From assembly GCF_051622035.1 (NCBI RefSeq), contig NC_135360.1, positions 33,621,206 to 33,685,205 of the forward strand: a DNA stretch of 64,000 bases, given 5' to 3'. Within the stretch, counting starts at the first letter, position 1. Each line of letters starts with the position of its first letter. This DNA comes from Arctopsyche grandis. Taxonomy: Eukaryota; Arthropoda; Insecta; Trichoptera; Hydropsychidae. Both the position numbers and the translations under genes were made by a program. Below the pieces are notes generated by a model. That model had not been told where the DNA came from. It ran no database searches and worked only from the letters and a program-made list of their open reading frames with translations. Below are positions 47,247 through 57,300 of the stretch, piece after piece.

Positions 47247-47875
47247 GATTGGTGCCACTTTAGTATGCGGTCTACCTTCACATATCTACTTTAGTACGCG
47301 ATCTACCTTCACGTTTTTACTTTAATATGTGGTATCACTGTCTCAATTCTAATCTTAAATGAATAGAGCCAACCCTAACTTAACCTAACCTAACCTGACC
47401 CTTAAATAAATAGGTGTTGCTGCTAAGATATGTTTTTTTTTATAATAATAAATAAAACTTAAAAAAAATATATCTTAGCAGCCAACACCTATTTATTTAA
47501 GGGTTAGGTTAGGTTAGGTTAGGTTAAGTTAGAGTTGGCCATATAAAAAACAAAAAATTATAATAAACAGGTCATTGCTACTAACCTAACCTAACCTAAC
47601 CTAACCTAACCTAACCTGACCTTTAAATAAATAGGTGTTGCTGCTAAGATATGTTTTTTTTTATAATAATAAATAAAACTTTAAAAAAAATATATCTTAG
47701 CAGCCAACACCTATTTATTTAAGGGTCAGGTTAGGTTAGGTTAGGTTAAGTTAGAGTTGGCCATATAAAAAACAAAAATTATAATAAACAGGTCATTGCT
47801 ACGATACAAATAGAAAAAAAAAATAGTCGACTGCGATCCAAAGGTAGACCCTATACTAAAGTGGCACCAGATGAT
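47247..47875. repeat. TTAGG-bearing foldback element with two tandem palindromes
   Basis: Outer arms: TGGTGCCACTTTAGTATGCG at the left and its counterpart CTATACTAAAGTGGCACCAG at the right. Inside are two roughly 220-bp tandem units. Each has CCTAA repeats, TAAATAGGTGTTGCTGCTAAG, an A/T centre, CTTAGCAGCCAACACCTATT and TTAGG repeats, then GTTGGCCATATAAAAAAC and ACAGGTCATTGCTAC. The longest pure run is about seven CCTAA units near 47583-47617. TTAGG is the canonical insect telomere repeat. Confidence 0.75.
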
Positions 47876-48091
47876 TTTTAAGTTGTTACAAAACACCTCC
47901 GATTTCAAGCAGTTGCGGTTGCGTGACGAAGCGGCTCTTTTACAAGAGATACTTCTGAAGCACCTATGCTAGACACTTCTACTACAATTTTTAAATATTA
48001 ATGAGCGGAAATATTGAGAAGTGCGGCATCGTTGACCGTGTGTACATAAATCACGAGAGGATGCCCCGTTATATGGGCATTTCAGAGAGTC

Positions 48092-48100
48092 GTATAAAAC
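48092..48100 (+). promoter_or_regulatory. TATA box of the amphipathic-repeat protein gene
   Basis: GTATAAAAC lies 64 bases before the ATG at 48163, a normal distance for a TATA-driven start with a short leader. It supports the choice of 48163 rather than the in-frame ATG at 48001, which would lie upstream of transcription. Confidence 0.6.
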
Positions 48101-48162
48101 CAGGTTCGAACCGGTCTCCGCGCCAGTGCTTCCTTTTTCTCTCAGACCGGCACACAACAATC

Positions 48163-49338
48163 ATGAAGTCGTGGAGGACATTTGCATTGACCTTATCCCT
48201 GGTCCACTTGGTGATCTCGGCCAGCCTCCCGAAGGACGACGACCAGAGCACTTTCACATCCGAGCTGGGCGAGGGCTTCGCCGTGACTTTCGCCAAGTCC
48301 AAACCAGCTTCCGTTTTGGAAAACCACGACGCAGACATACAAGCAGTAGAACGCATCAACGACGTTCTAGATTCTAAGCCGAAAGAAGAAGAGGTCAATC
48401 TAAAAACGATAGCAGTGAAAGAGGTTGAACCGGTCGAAGCGGCGCCTACCGTTATCTCGCAAGAAGAGCAGATCAAGCAGGAGTCGAATCCAGACCGACC
48501 GACGACACCTGGATTTATCGAAAGTCTCCAAAATGGATTTCAGAACGTCACGAGCGGTATAGCTTCCATAATCAGTCCATCCACCAACGGAACCAACCTA
48601 TTCCAAAACATCCAGCAAGGCGTTCAGCAAAGCATACAAAACCTGAACGAGTCCTTTCAGAACGTGGTCAATCCTCAATCTGACGAAATCGATGGAACAA
48701 CTGCAGCTCCTTCACTCATCCAAGTGGGATTTCAAGCAATTCAAGACTTCCAGCAAGGGGTTCAACAGAATATTCAAAATTTAACCCAAGGAGTCTTAGG
48801 CACCCCACCTTCTAACGACGAGGCCTCTGTACAACCAGGCTTCATCGAGAATTTGCAGACACAATTTTCAAATACGACCACCTTTTTACAGCAGGGTTGG
48901 TCGAACTTGGTCACGAATATTCAATCAGTTGTCAATCCCAGCAATTCAGACAATCCGAATATAATACAAACCATACAAAATGGCGTGCAGAATGTGACTT
49001 CTGGAATTCAAAACGCATTGAGACCACCGACTAATTCCGATACACCCACCAGTAGCAGTAACCCTAATTTCTTTCAAGCGGTTTCAACTATACTATCAGA
49101 ACAAGCAGATAGGGTGAACTCATTTCTAACGAATTTGTTCAGACCTCCATCTGGGACCAACCCACCAGCCGACTCTAAAGCAACAGCGCCATCAAATAAA
49201 TTTAGTCCACCAGCTGATCAGAACGTTCGAGAGCAGTTTCGAGCTGAGATCCAAGCCTTGAACGAGACACTGAACGAAGGTGTTAAGAATATCACGGAAT
49301 ATCTAATGTCGTCAGAATTACGCTTTGTGAAGCCCTAA
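48163..49338 (+). CDS. Secreted amphipathic-repeat protein, 391 aa
   Basis: The intronless frame starts MKSWRTFALTLSLVHLVISA, a clear signal peptide with cleavage near SA|SLPKDDD. An acidic Lys/Glu linker (to about residue 105) is followed by six or so loose repeats of 30-45 residues. Each has a Phe/Ile-headed amphipathic segment and a Pro/Ser/Thr spacer: GFIESLQNGFQNVTSGI, NLFQNIQQGVQQSIQNLNES, GFQAIQDFQQGVQQNIQNL, GFIENLQTQF, NIIQTIQNGVQNVTSGI and NFFQAVSTILSEQADRVNSF. Several N-x-S/T sites (NVT, NES, NLT, NTT) fit secretion and glycosylation. Gln and Asn are very common. No cysteines are seen after the signal. I do not recognise a family; the pattern suggests a lipid- or surface-associated structural or silk/saliva-type protein, which is inference. 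Confidence 0.8.
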   Translation: MKSWRTFALTLSLVHLVISASLPKDDDQSTFTSELGEGFAVTFAKSKPASVLENHDADIQAVERINDVLDSKPKEEEVNLKTIAVKEVEPVEAAPTVISQEEQIKQESNPDRPTTPGFIESLQNGFQNVTSGIASIISPSTNGTNLFQNIQQGVQQSIQNLNESFQNVVNPQSDEIDGTTAAPSLIQVGFQAIQDFQQGVQQNIQNLTQGVLGTPPSNDEASVQPGFIENLQTQFSNTTTFLQQGWSNLVTNIQSVVNPSNSDNPNIIQTIQNGVQNVTSGIQNALRPPTNSDTPTSSSNPNFFQAVSTILSEQADRVNSFLTNLFRPPSGTNPPADSKATAPSNKFSPPADQNVREQFRAEIQALNETLNEGVKNITEYLMSSELRFVKP

Positions 49339-50515
49339 GATTTGGGTCCTGCTTAAATTCGGCTTTTATGTCAAAAAAAAAAAAAATGAAGGCTCTATCG
49401 CTATTTAGTCGCACATTGCCTTTTTAATATATATTTGTATATAATAATAATTTATTATGTATTTATAACATTTTTTTTTAATAATAAATCCAACCTATTA
49501 AAATTCGTATTTATATTATTCAGTACACTTGTTATTAATGTGTGATGTTTATTTCAGATCGTAAAATACTATCGTAAGGAAAAACAATTTGCAATAAAGG
49601 AGATTAAATTAAATTCAGTGTCGTGTTAAAAATACTTTTTTTTAATGTTTTTTAATAATTTGCCGGCATGCAACGAAAATCCATCAACTTTTATAGAAAA
49701 ATAGTTTGCTGTTGGATAATGAAATATCAATCTTTTTTTTTATTATTGTGTCATAAAATCACTTATTTGTTTTTCCTTATAATGAAATCAGTCAAAACTT
49801 TTGAAATCATTTATAATATTTTAAAGATAATATAATGGTGAGTATTATTGAAAATCAATACATTATCATCGTGAATGTTTTATCATATCTATGCACCTAC
49901 TTTAGAAAATAAAGTACAATATAATGATTTTAATGTCATGTCAAAATTTATACCAAAATTATTTCAGTACATCATCATTTTAAAATAGAATATATGTACA
50001 TATATACATATGTATAAGATTTCTTAAATGATAATTTAAAAAAATGCTATTTTCCGAGTATTATTTACTACCTTTTATACTACTTTTAACAATGATATGT
50101 GCTATCAGCACTATTAAGCTTTCCCACCTTTATTTTGCTTTTTGTCATCATTGATTTCGTCGAAATTTATTCGAAATAAAATTATTTATGTAAAATAATA
50201 TTTAATTGATAGTCACATAATAAATTAACCCCTAAAAAGCACATAAATTCAATCAAATATCATTTCGGCTGACAAAATAACAGATGAAAACAGACATGAA
50301 CCTATGTATATAAATAGATCATTATTCGGTTATTAATAGAATTGAAAGCTTTTAGGTTTGTTAAGTTATTGATATCACATACAAGATTAAAAGGTTTATT
50401 TTTATGAATTCAAATGATTGCACTCACAAATGAGGTGGTTACAGTTAGTTGAAGGAAATTTCAGCTTTTTTTCTTAGTTTTTTAATAAAAAATCTTTCTC
50501 CTCATAGATAAAACT
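49339..50515. other. 3' UTR and intergenic AT-rich sequence
   Basis: AATAAA-type signals occur near 49481 and 49911. No other gene or structured repeat was seen before the promoter box of the next gene. Confidence 0.5.
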
Positions 50516-50558
50516 CGCACGCCAATGAAGTTTTACATATACAGCGTAATTCTATAAA
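50516..50558 (+). promoter_or_regulatory. Shared promoter module, copy 1
   Basis: CGCACGCCAATG, an 18-base gap, then GTAATTCTATAAA. The TATA box lies 78 bases before the ATG at 50630. The same pair of boxes precedes the next two genes with gaps of 10 and 12 bases. Confidence 0.7.
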
Positions 50559-50629
50559 GAGCTGACTCTTTCAATTAATCCATGCTTTATAATTTCAACA
50601 TTAGTCTCGTCAATACTTCCAATGTCGAA

Positions 50630-51199
50630 ATGAAGACTACCAATGTAATACTGCTAGTTTCAATTGTGGACTTGGCGACTGCGGGCATATTCGATTTCCA
50701 AACCTTTAGAAATTTTCTAGGATTGGGAAAGAGTAAAGATCCGCCACTTTTAAATGAAAAATCACTGTTGGAGGTCGAAAAGAAGAACGACACCAAAGAA
50801 GATGGAACGGAAACAAAGTTGATACAGACTACAACATATTCCAAAATTTTACGGAAAATCTCATCGAAACGCTTGAAGCCATCAGACGACAAAGATGATT
50901 TGGTGATACCCAAGAGTGAATTCGAGCCGGAGTTGGAGAAATCTCTCAAAAGTCCATTATTAGCGAGATCGGACAATTTTGTCGACCATAAAGAAAACCG
51001 ATCTGAAACGAAAAGCTCGTTTTGGATTAACATTCGAACGATCCTTATGATCGCAATCAAAGTCGTCAATTATTTGATAGGGATTTGCGAAAATATTTTG
51101 GAGATAGGACCGCAAAACAATACAATGTTCAGAACTTTGAAAAATACTGGAACACTTGTGAAGAATTTCGTATTCAAAGGTGTAAAAAGTATTTTATAG
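50630..51199 (+). CDS. Small secreted protein 1 of the tandem cluster, 189 aa
   Basis: Intronless. The start is set at MKTTNVILLVSIVDLATAG, a signal peptide, because the earlier in-frame ATG at 50582 would fall at the transcription start predicted from the TATA box at 50552. The mature N-terminus, GIFDFQTFRNFLGLGK, resembles that of the next gene (GMLDFTKP). The middle is charged and Lys/Glu-rich; the C-terminal third has two hydrophobic amphipathic segments (FWINIRTILMIAIKVVNYLI and LVKNFVFKGVKSIL). No domain was recognised. Context and layout suggest it belongs to one family with the next two genes and is expressed with them. Confidence 0.75.
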   Translation: MKTTNVILLVSIVDLATAGIFDFQTFRNFLGLGKSKDPPLLNEKSLLEVEKKNDTKEDGTETKLIQTTTYSKILRKISSKRLKPSDDKDDLVIPKSEFEPELEKSLKSPLLARSDNFVDHKENRSETKSSFWINIRTILMIAIKVVNYLIGICENILEIGPQNNTMFRTLKNTGTLVKNFVFKGVKSIL

Positions 51200-51565
51200 T
51201 GTTACGTGCTCCTTGTGTGTAAATTAATATTTGTGTTTCGCTAAATAGTTTTAACCCACTCTTTTTGTGTTTCTTGCTGAGCTAATATCCTGTGTCTTGG
51301 TGATTATAATTAGACATGTTATTAATCAATATCATTTAGATGAATCTTCTTCATGACAAGAGATTGAATTGGATGATATTTCAATCTTATAAATATGCCT
51401 ACTATATTATTATTTATATATAATAAGATTCAACTCTCTGAGAAAAAAAATCTGGTTGAACGATTGTATATCATACGGTTCCTAAACTGTGCAATAAATT
51501 ACCAAAAGAATATTTCGTAAATGAAAAAAATTCTTCATTTATTAATATATAAATATTTCCAAGAA
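51200..51565. other. Intergenic spacer in the secreted-protein cluster
   Basis: AT-rich, no gene or structured repeat seen. AATAAA at 51492 may serve the upstream gene. Confidence 0.5.
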
Positions 51566-51602
51566 ATCGTACGCCTATGTATTTGTATTGTAATTCTATA
51601 AA
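51566..51602 (+). promoter_or_regulatory. Shared promoter module, copy 2
   Basis: CGTACGCCTATG, a 10-base gap, then GTAATTCTATAAA, 82 bases before the ATG from the TATA box. The preceding AAGAAATCGTACGCC is nearly identical to copy 3 (AGAAATCGTACGCC). Confidence 0.75.
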
Positions 51603-51677
51603 TGGCAGACATTATCGACGTCCAACCATTTTCTATAGGTTTGTAATTTTGACTATAGTCGCGTTCGTACTGTCACT

Positions 51678-52247
51678 ATGAAGATAATAAGCGTGTTATT
51701 TCTCATTTTATTCGTGGACTGTGCTATAGCGGGCATGTTGGACTTTACAAAACCAGGATTGAAGGAAATTAAAAATATATTTCTACCAAAAAAACAGGAA
51801 CGAAATTTAGACGAAGATCAAATGCCGAATGAGAATTCCAACGTTGTCGTGGAGATTGAAATTCCAAGTACGGCGATCGATCTCATGCCTAGGCAATTGG
51901 ACAACCCAACAAAGACACTCAGTGCTGATAAAATCGATGGTCCACTATCATTCTTCAAAATAATTGCAGAGATCGTCTTAAAACTATTTTTGGAAATTAT
52001 TGAAACTGCCAAGAAGGCGTTTGAAATCGTATTTAACATGATTAAAAACCTGACAGGGATGAATTCACCACCGAATGGCGCAAAAGCTGAAGGAAGTAAA
52101 AGGAAAAGATCAACGGAAGCCTTGATCCTGTCATTACTTTCAAGTAAGGATTTATGGGCACAGATACAAAGTATTATTCCATCTGTGCTAAACGCGTTAC
52201 AACATTTGCAAACGTATCTCAATCAGTTGCTGTCACTGATTCCGTAA
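51678..52247 (+). CDS. Small secreted protein 2, possible peptide precursor, 189 aa
   Basis: Intronless frame starting MKIISVLFLILFVDCAIAG, a strong signal peptide. An acidic/Pro-rich middle is followed by a hydrophobic amphipathic stretch (FFKIIAEIVLKLFLEIIETA, then KKAFEIVFNMIKNLTG). A tetrabasic site, GSKRKRS, comes next. The final 44 residues after KRKR (STEALILSLLSSKDLWAQIQ to NQLLSLIP) are helix-prone and amphipathic, without cysteines. Furin-like cleavage at KRKR could release this peptide. No family was recognised; function in defence, saliva or silk is speculation. The gene shares its promoter module with its two neighbours. Confidence 0.8.
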   Translation: MKIISVLFLILFVDCAIAGMLDFTKPGLKEIKNIFLPKKQERNLDEDQMPNENSNVVVEIEIPSTAIDLMPRQLDNPTKTLSADKIDGPLSFFKIIAEIVLKLFLEIIETAKKAFEIVFNMIKNLTGMNSPPNGAKAEGSKRKRSTEALILSLLSSKDLWAQIQSIIPSVLNALQHLQTYLNQLLSLIP

Positions 52248-52793
52248 TCCTATATGTAAATTAGTGATCATATTCTTATATTATATACTATTAAACAAAC
52301 AATTATTGTATGTACATATATATATGTTAGTCAATTTCGTCTTGAAAACTGACCCAACAATTTTGATAAAATTATTCTTACCACCCTTTCAGATATAAAA
52401 ATCAACTTAAATTGAACTCGACTCCAATAATTTAGAATGAATTTTAAGTTAAAATGAATAATTTAATCAATTATTCATACAAATTGAAGAAAAAAACGCT
52501 ATTTATAAAGCAGTAATACACAATGAACTTATATTGTAAAAAAGCCACTACCAACCTGACAAATTATCGGAGATAGAATGTTGATGTTGAAAATAAATAA
52601 AAATATAAATTTTTAAAATAGTTTTGTATGTATGTATGTCCTTGTCCTTGGCTCTGTTTATCGATCAAATGTAATGATTGGATTTAAAATACGTTTTTGA
52701 AATTTCTAAATAGAAATGACAATCATAGAAAGTAGAATTTGAAGTTAAACACAAATAAATAATATGAGAAGTTTATTAAATTTATTTTACAGA
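52248..52793. other. Intergenic spacer in the secreted-protein cluster
   Basis: AT-rich, with a short TATG microsatellite near 52626. No gene seen. Confidence 0.5.
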
Positions 52794-52834
52794 AATCGTA
52801 CGCCAATGTTATTATTTGTCGTAATCATATAAAG
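52794..52834 (+). promoter_or_regulatory. Shared promoter module, copy 3
   Basis: ATCGTACGCCAATG, a 12-base gap, then GTAATCATATAAA. The TATA box lies 46 bases before the ATG at 52874. Confidence 0.75.
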
Positions 52835-52873
52835 GTTTGTCAATAAACAATTACTGGTCATTTTCCATTCATC

Positions 52874-53167
52874 ATGAAGATTGTGAGCGTGTTACTTATT
52901 CTTTCATTCGTCGACTTCAGTACTCCAAGTCTGTACGATATCAGACGAAAGGTCATACAATATTTGGATGAAATTTCTCAAAAACCGTTCCAAGACAATT
53001 TGTTAATGGAGGCTACAGATAAGAATACTACAGAGAACAATGGAATGGATAGCACAGTTAAGAATGGATTGAATACCACGAAAATACTGTCTGTCAATAA
53101 CACAGTCCAAAGAGCTTCAAAACAACACATAGTTGCCAGAAGCGTGCGACCTAGATTTTTCTTTTAA
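52874..53167 (+). CDS. Small secreted protein 3 of the tandem cluster, 97 aa
   Basis: Intronless frame starting MKIVSVLLILSFVDFSTPS, a signal peptide close to that of the preceding gene (MKIISVLFLILFVDCAIAG). The mature part begins LYDIRRKVIQYLDEI and is rich in Asn and Thr with several N-x-T sites. It ends ARSVRPRFFF, a basic tail like an amidation-free neuropeptide or simply a truncated member of the family. It is much shorter than the other two and lacks their hydrophobic C-terminal segments. Confidence 0.7.
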   Translation: MKIVSVLLILSFVDFSTPSLYDIRRKVIQYLDEISQKPFQDNLLMEATDKNTTENNGMDSTVKNGLNTTKILSVNNTVQRASKQHIVARSVRPRFFF

Positions 53168-54332
53168 TAGGAATAAATTCATAAATTTTCTTCAAATCTG
53201 TTTGGATGGGACCAGCCATGGTGTGGACATTTTAAAAAAGCTACTTGCATTAGGTTTGGTTGAATAAATAGACTAATTCGTACGAAGGAATCTGATGAAA
53301 TAGAAAATAATAACTATATGGATTATAATAATTAGCAGCTTCAAAACTTAAATGTATACTGATACCATTAGCAATTATAAAAAATCTATGTATTGAATGA
53401 TTTTTTTCAAGGGGAAAAAATATAATGCTTTTATTGTGCGAGTCACGAGTTAAAATAAACTGTCCGATAAAATTAATTCAATAAACAAATAATAAATGGT
53501 TTATTGAATTTATTCGTTTCGAGAATACAGCCGTAAAATTAAAAATAATGTAATGAATTTTAGCCTTCATCATTCCCAAGATTTTCATTTTTACTCAATT
53601 TGGGGTAATTTACTTGAGTTTCACCACCCCCGAACTATACATAAAATGAAGAAGCATATATTTTTAAATTAGATAATTTAGTTTGTGGAAACATATTTTC
53701 CGACAAAATTTTTGTATATATGATATTTTAAATAAACGAAAAAAAGTTTACTAGTTTAATCATTTTTATATTTTCAAATCCTCTTTTTTTATAAGTGACA
53801 CAACAATTCACTGTCTAATATTTTAAACTTAAATCCTTTTTTCCCTTAATGTATATATAAAAATTCATTTGTATCAATTATATCAAGTATAAACAAATGA
53901 TTATCATATTCAAATTTTCCCTTCTTTCCCTAGTTTTCCCTCCATTTCTTAAATCCTGGGTTTTCTACTTTCACACAATGTATATGTAGAATATTAATCT
54001 ACCACCAATTTGGCATTAGTGTATTATTTTTATCCATGTAGCCAACGACTGTAATCATTTTTTAATTTAATTTCCTCTATTTTAAATCGAAATTCAATTT
54101 TGTACGCTGGCAACACCAACTCGAATCGACGTGTTTGTTCGAATGACAGCTTGAGGTTAAGTCTTATTAGATTTTACAAACGTCACGTAGGCTGCTGGCA
54201 GTCTCCATCATCACTTTGGTAACCCATTTTTGACATAATACTCAAACAACACTCGATCCCCAAATCAACGAGCTCCGAAAATCATTTTGACACATCTCCA
54301 ATCCCTAACCTCAAATACAAACATTTACAGTC
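53168..54332. other. Intergenic region leading to the BTB-BACK gene
   Basis: AT-rich to about 54090, then moderate GC (54100-54332), which probably holds the promoter and 5' UTR of the next gene. No other gene was recognised. Confidence 0.45.
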
Positions 54333-57300
54333 ATGGCTGCAGAGAAATGTAATAATATTACATTCCTCTGCATGGCTGCCATTGTATTATCTCTTTTAAA
54401 TTATTTTATTTGCTTTCCAGTGATGTTTAATAGCGACGTGTCACTTTGTGAACGGGTATGTATCGTCACCGTTCAACGCATGAATTCTCATCTGCAAGAC
54501 GGCTTATAGGATGATGATTTTTATTAAATTTATTTGTTTACGATTGTAGTTTTGTCATTTAAACCATTAAAACGCAATCTCTATTGTATGTGATTTATTT
54601 GTAAGACATGTGCGAGCGTTTAAATTTAGCGTGCGAAGCGAATCTATATATGTGCATATATATTACATATACTGTTGTACTGCTTGAGCGTTAATACGAA
54701 TTTTGACATTAAGATTGTATATATTTCATTTCAGATCAACTTCTACCAGATCGACTCTATTCCAATGCTCATCTGCAAATATTGCTCACATTTCTAGTAC
54801 TGATTTTGTGCTTTTATATCATACACTATGGATTTTCTAAAGGTAAAGTTTGGAATGCATTACTATTAGTAGGGGAGAGACGGGCAAAAGCTAACACTTT
54901 TTATGTTCAATGTTAACAATTGAGGTATACATTATGTTCTATTTTATTTTGCATATATATAATACATATACCAGGAAGGCCTAACAGGTGCTTTCCGGGC
55001 CAATTGCAAACATCAATAATAATTTTTATAACGCATCATAGAGACATCTATGGATAAATTATTTTTATACTCGAAATTTGCGAGAAATGGGGGGTAAAGG
55101 TTGCCAATTTGTTGGAATCGTTTCAATTAAAATCATATAAATCGGCAAAGTCTAATAGGAAACGATCGACCTGGGTCACAAACCAAGGTCTGGCCAGCAG
55201 CAACCAGTGGGACTCGAACCCGTGACCGTTCCAAAGCATATATGCTAATCACTAATCCACGTTGCTGGTTATATGTGTAGTAAGCTCCCAATTACCCAAA
55301 AGAGTCAAATTTAAGTCACTTTTAGATTCCTTTCCGAAGTTTCAAGTAATCTCTAAGTATAAAAGGTTCCATGAGATTCTGATTCTGAATTTTTTTGTTG
55401 CTTCATAAATACATAGTTATTATATAATAAAAATTAAGTGCGATTTAACTGTACATTGAGAAAAATACTTTGTATCTTAAAAATAACGTTTGTGCATTAA
55501 AATTTTGCATTATTTTCGGTGCATTAAACAATCTCGTATTGTGCGTCGATTAAAATATTTTGGCATTATAAAGTGACCATTAAAAAATATGAAACGATCA
55601 TTTGAAAAAATAGATTTTTGCATTAAAATAGCTATTGACAACTGTCAACTGTCAAAAGTGTTTACTTTTTTTTACGTATTACGTATGAATATGAATGATG
55701 ATGCCAGGTCGTAGAGTCGAAGCCAAGGTCCTAGGTGTTGAAGGTCGCAAGCCGAAGAGTTAAATAGAAGGAATCCAGTAGAGAGAAGCGTTGGTCGTTG
55801 TCGGTTCGTATTTTGGAATTCGCGACATTGCCGATACAGTCATTTTAATACACATTTATTTATTTTTTTTCTTACATATATACCAGGAAGGCCTTACAGG
55901 TAACCCCAATGCGCCTTCCTGGCGAATTACAAACATTGCAGCATTTTGTTTTATTATTATACAAGTCGTTGAATTACGAGACACTGAAAAACTCGCAAAT
56001 TAACGAGACATTTATGAATTGTACATACATTTTATTGTACATTAATCAATCTCAAATAGTGGTGACATACATAGGTAGGAAGGATATTTAGCCAATTTTA
56101 CCGGGAACCTTTTCAACAATGAAATCAGAGAAAATTGGCAAACTCTGATAGGAAACGATCGATCTGCAGTCACAAATATCCAGGTCTGACCAGCAGCACT
56201 ACAGATATACTCAGAAAAATTCAATCGAGGTCAGCTCTTGGAATCGAACCCGGCACCTCTCGATGCTAAGCAGAAGCAAGTAACAAATATTTATTTCAAT
56301 GATCAAAGCAAAGTCTCTAATGTAATCTGTATCTGTCATTTAAAAATGCACACAAATTTTATGCAATGTACAAACATTTTTTTAAATGCACATCTATATA
56401 TATAAAAATGAATATCTGTGTGTGTCTCGAATAGGCTCCTAAACCACTGAACCGATTACGATGGAACTTTCAGAATTTGTTGTATGCATGTCCGGGAAGA
56501 TTAATATGAAAAAAAAACGAGAATGAGTGTTATTGCAACGCAATAATTTCAAATGTGTTACTGCCTGTGTTTTTCCGACAAATGGGCACAGGAACGATAA
56601 TGAGAACGGGAACGGGAATTGCATGCGTTATTATGGCATTGCAACGCATGCCGGGGTTCAGTTAGTTTCTTTTATAAAATGGACGTTTAAATTGTTCCCA
56701 TAAAAATTTAACTTAATTTGGGTCTATATACTATCCTAACTTACCCTAGTTACTTCTAGACCCGTCCTCCCCTGTAATATTTTTCAAAAATTGTACTTAT
56801 AGTTGAAAATAATTGATTTCAGACAGTCAAAAAGGAGGGCGACAACTCAAAAACGATGACACTATTAGGATGCTCCAGATACGACCGATGGTTGAGCTTG
56901 ATGGAGCACGGTTTGTACTCAGACCTGACATTGGAAGTCACCGATTTCTCGACGAATGCTGTCACGACGTACAAAGTCCACAAGGCTGTGTTGGCCGTCA
57001 TGAGCCCCGTCTGGGAAAGCTCCATCAGATGGACAGGCGACAACGTCTTAAGGATATCTGGCTTCCCCACCGATCTGATCAAATCTTTCGTCCACTACGC
57101 ATACACTAGCACAATGTACATCGGCTCGATCAAATTCTGCCTCGAAGTCATCATGGCCGCCGACTATTACGATGTGGCACCTCTGTTGGATCACTGCGTC
57201 ACTTACATAAAAAAGGCGATATCGTCGGGCACAATCGACTTGGAGGATTTCATCAGCGTTTTCAACACTGCATCGCTGCTAGACATCGTCGACTTGATTG

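Noticed and set aside
43600-47770. A true telomere or chromosome end
   Set aside because: TTAGG tracts are short, interrupted, in mirrored orientation and embedded in a repeated foldback unit with unique sequence on both sides.
48001-48162. N-terminal extension of the amphipathic-repeat protein to the ATG at 48001
   Set aside because: It lies partly upstream of the TATA box at 48092, and a signal peptide begins precisely at 48163.
56813-57109. 98-codon plus-strand frame reached by the first AG of the tandem acceptor
   Set aside because: It is the +1 shadow of the BTB domain exon and stops within 300 bp.
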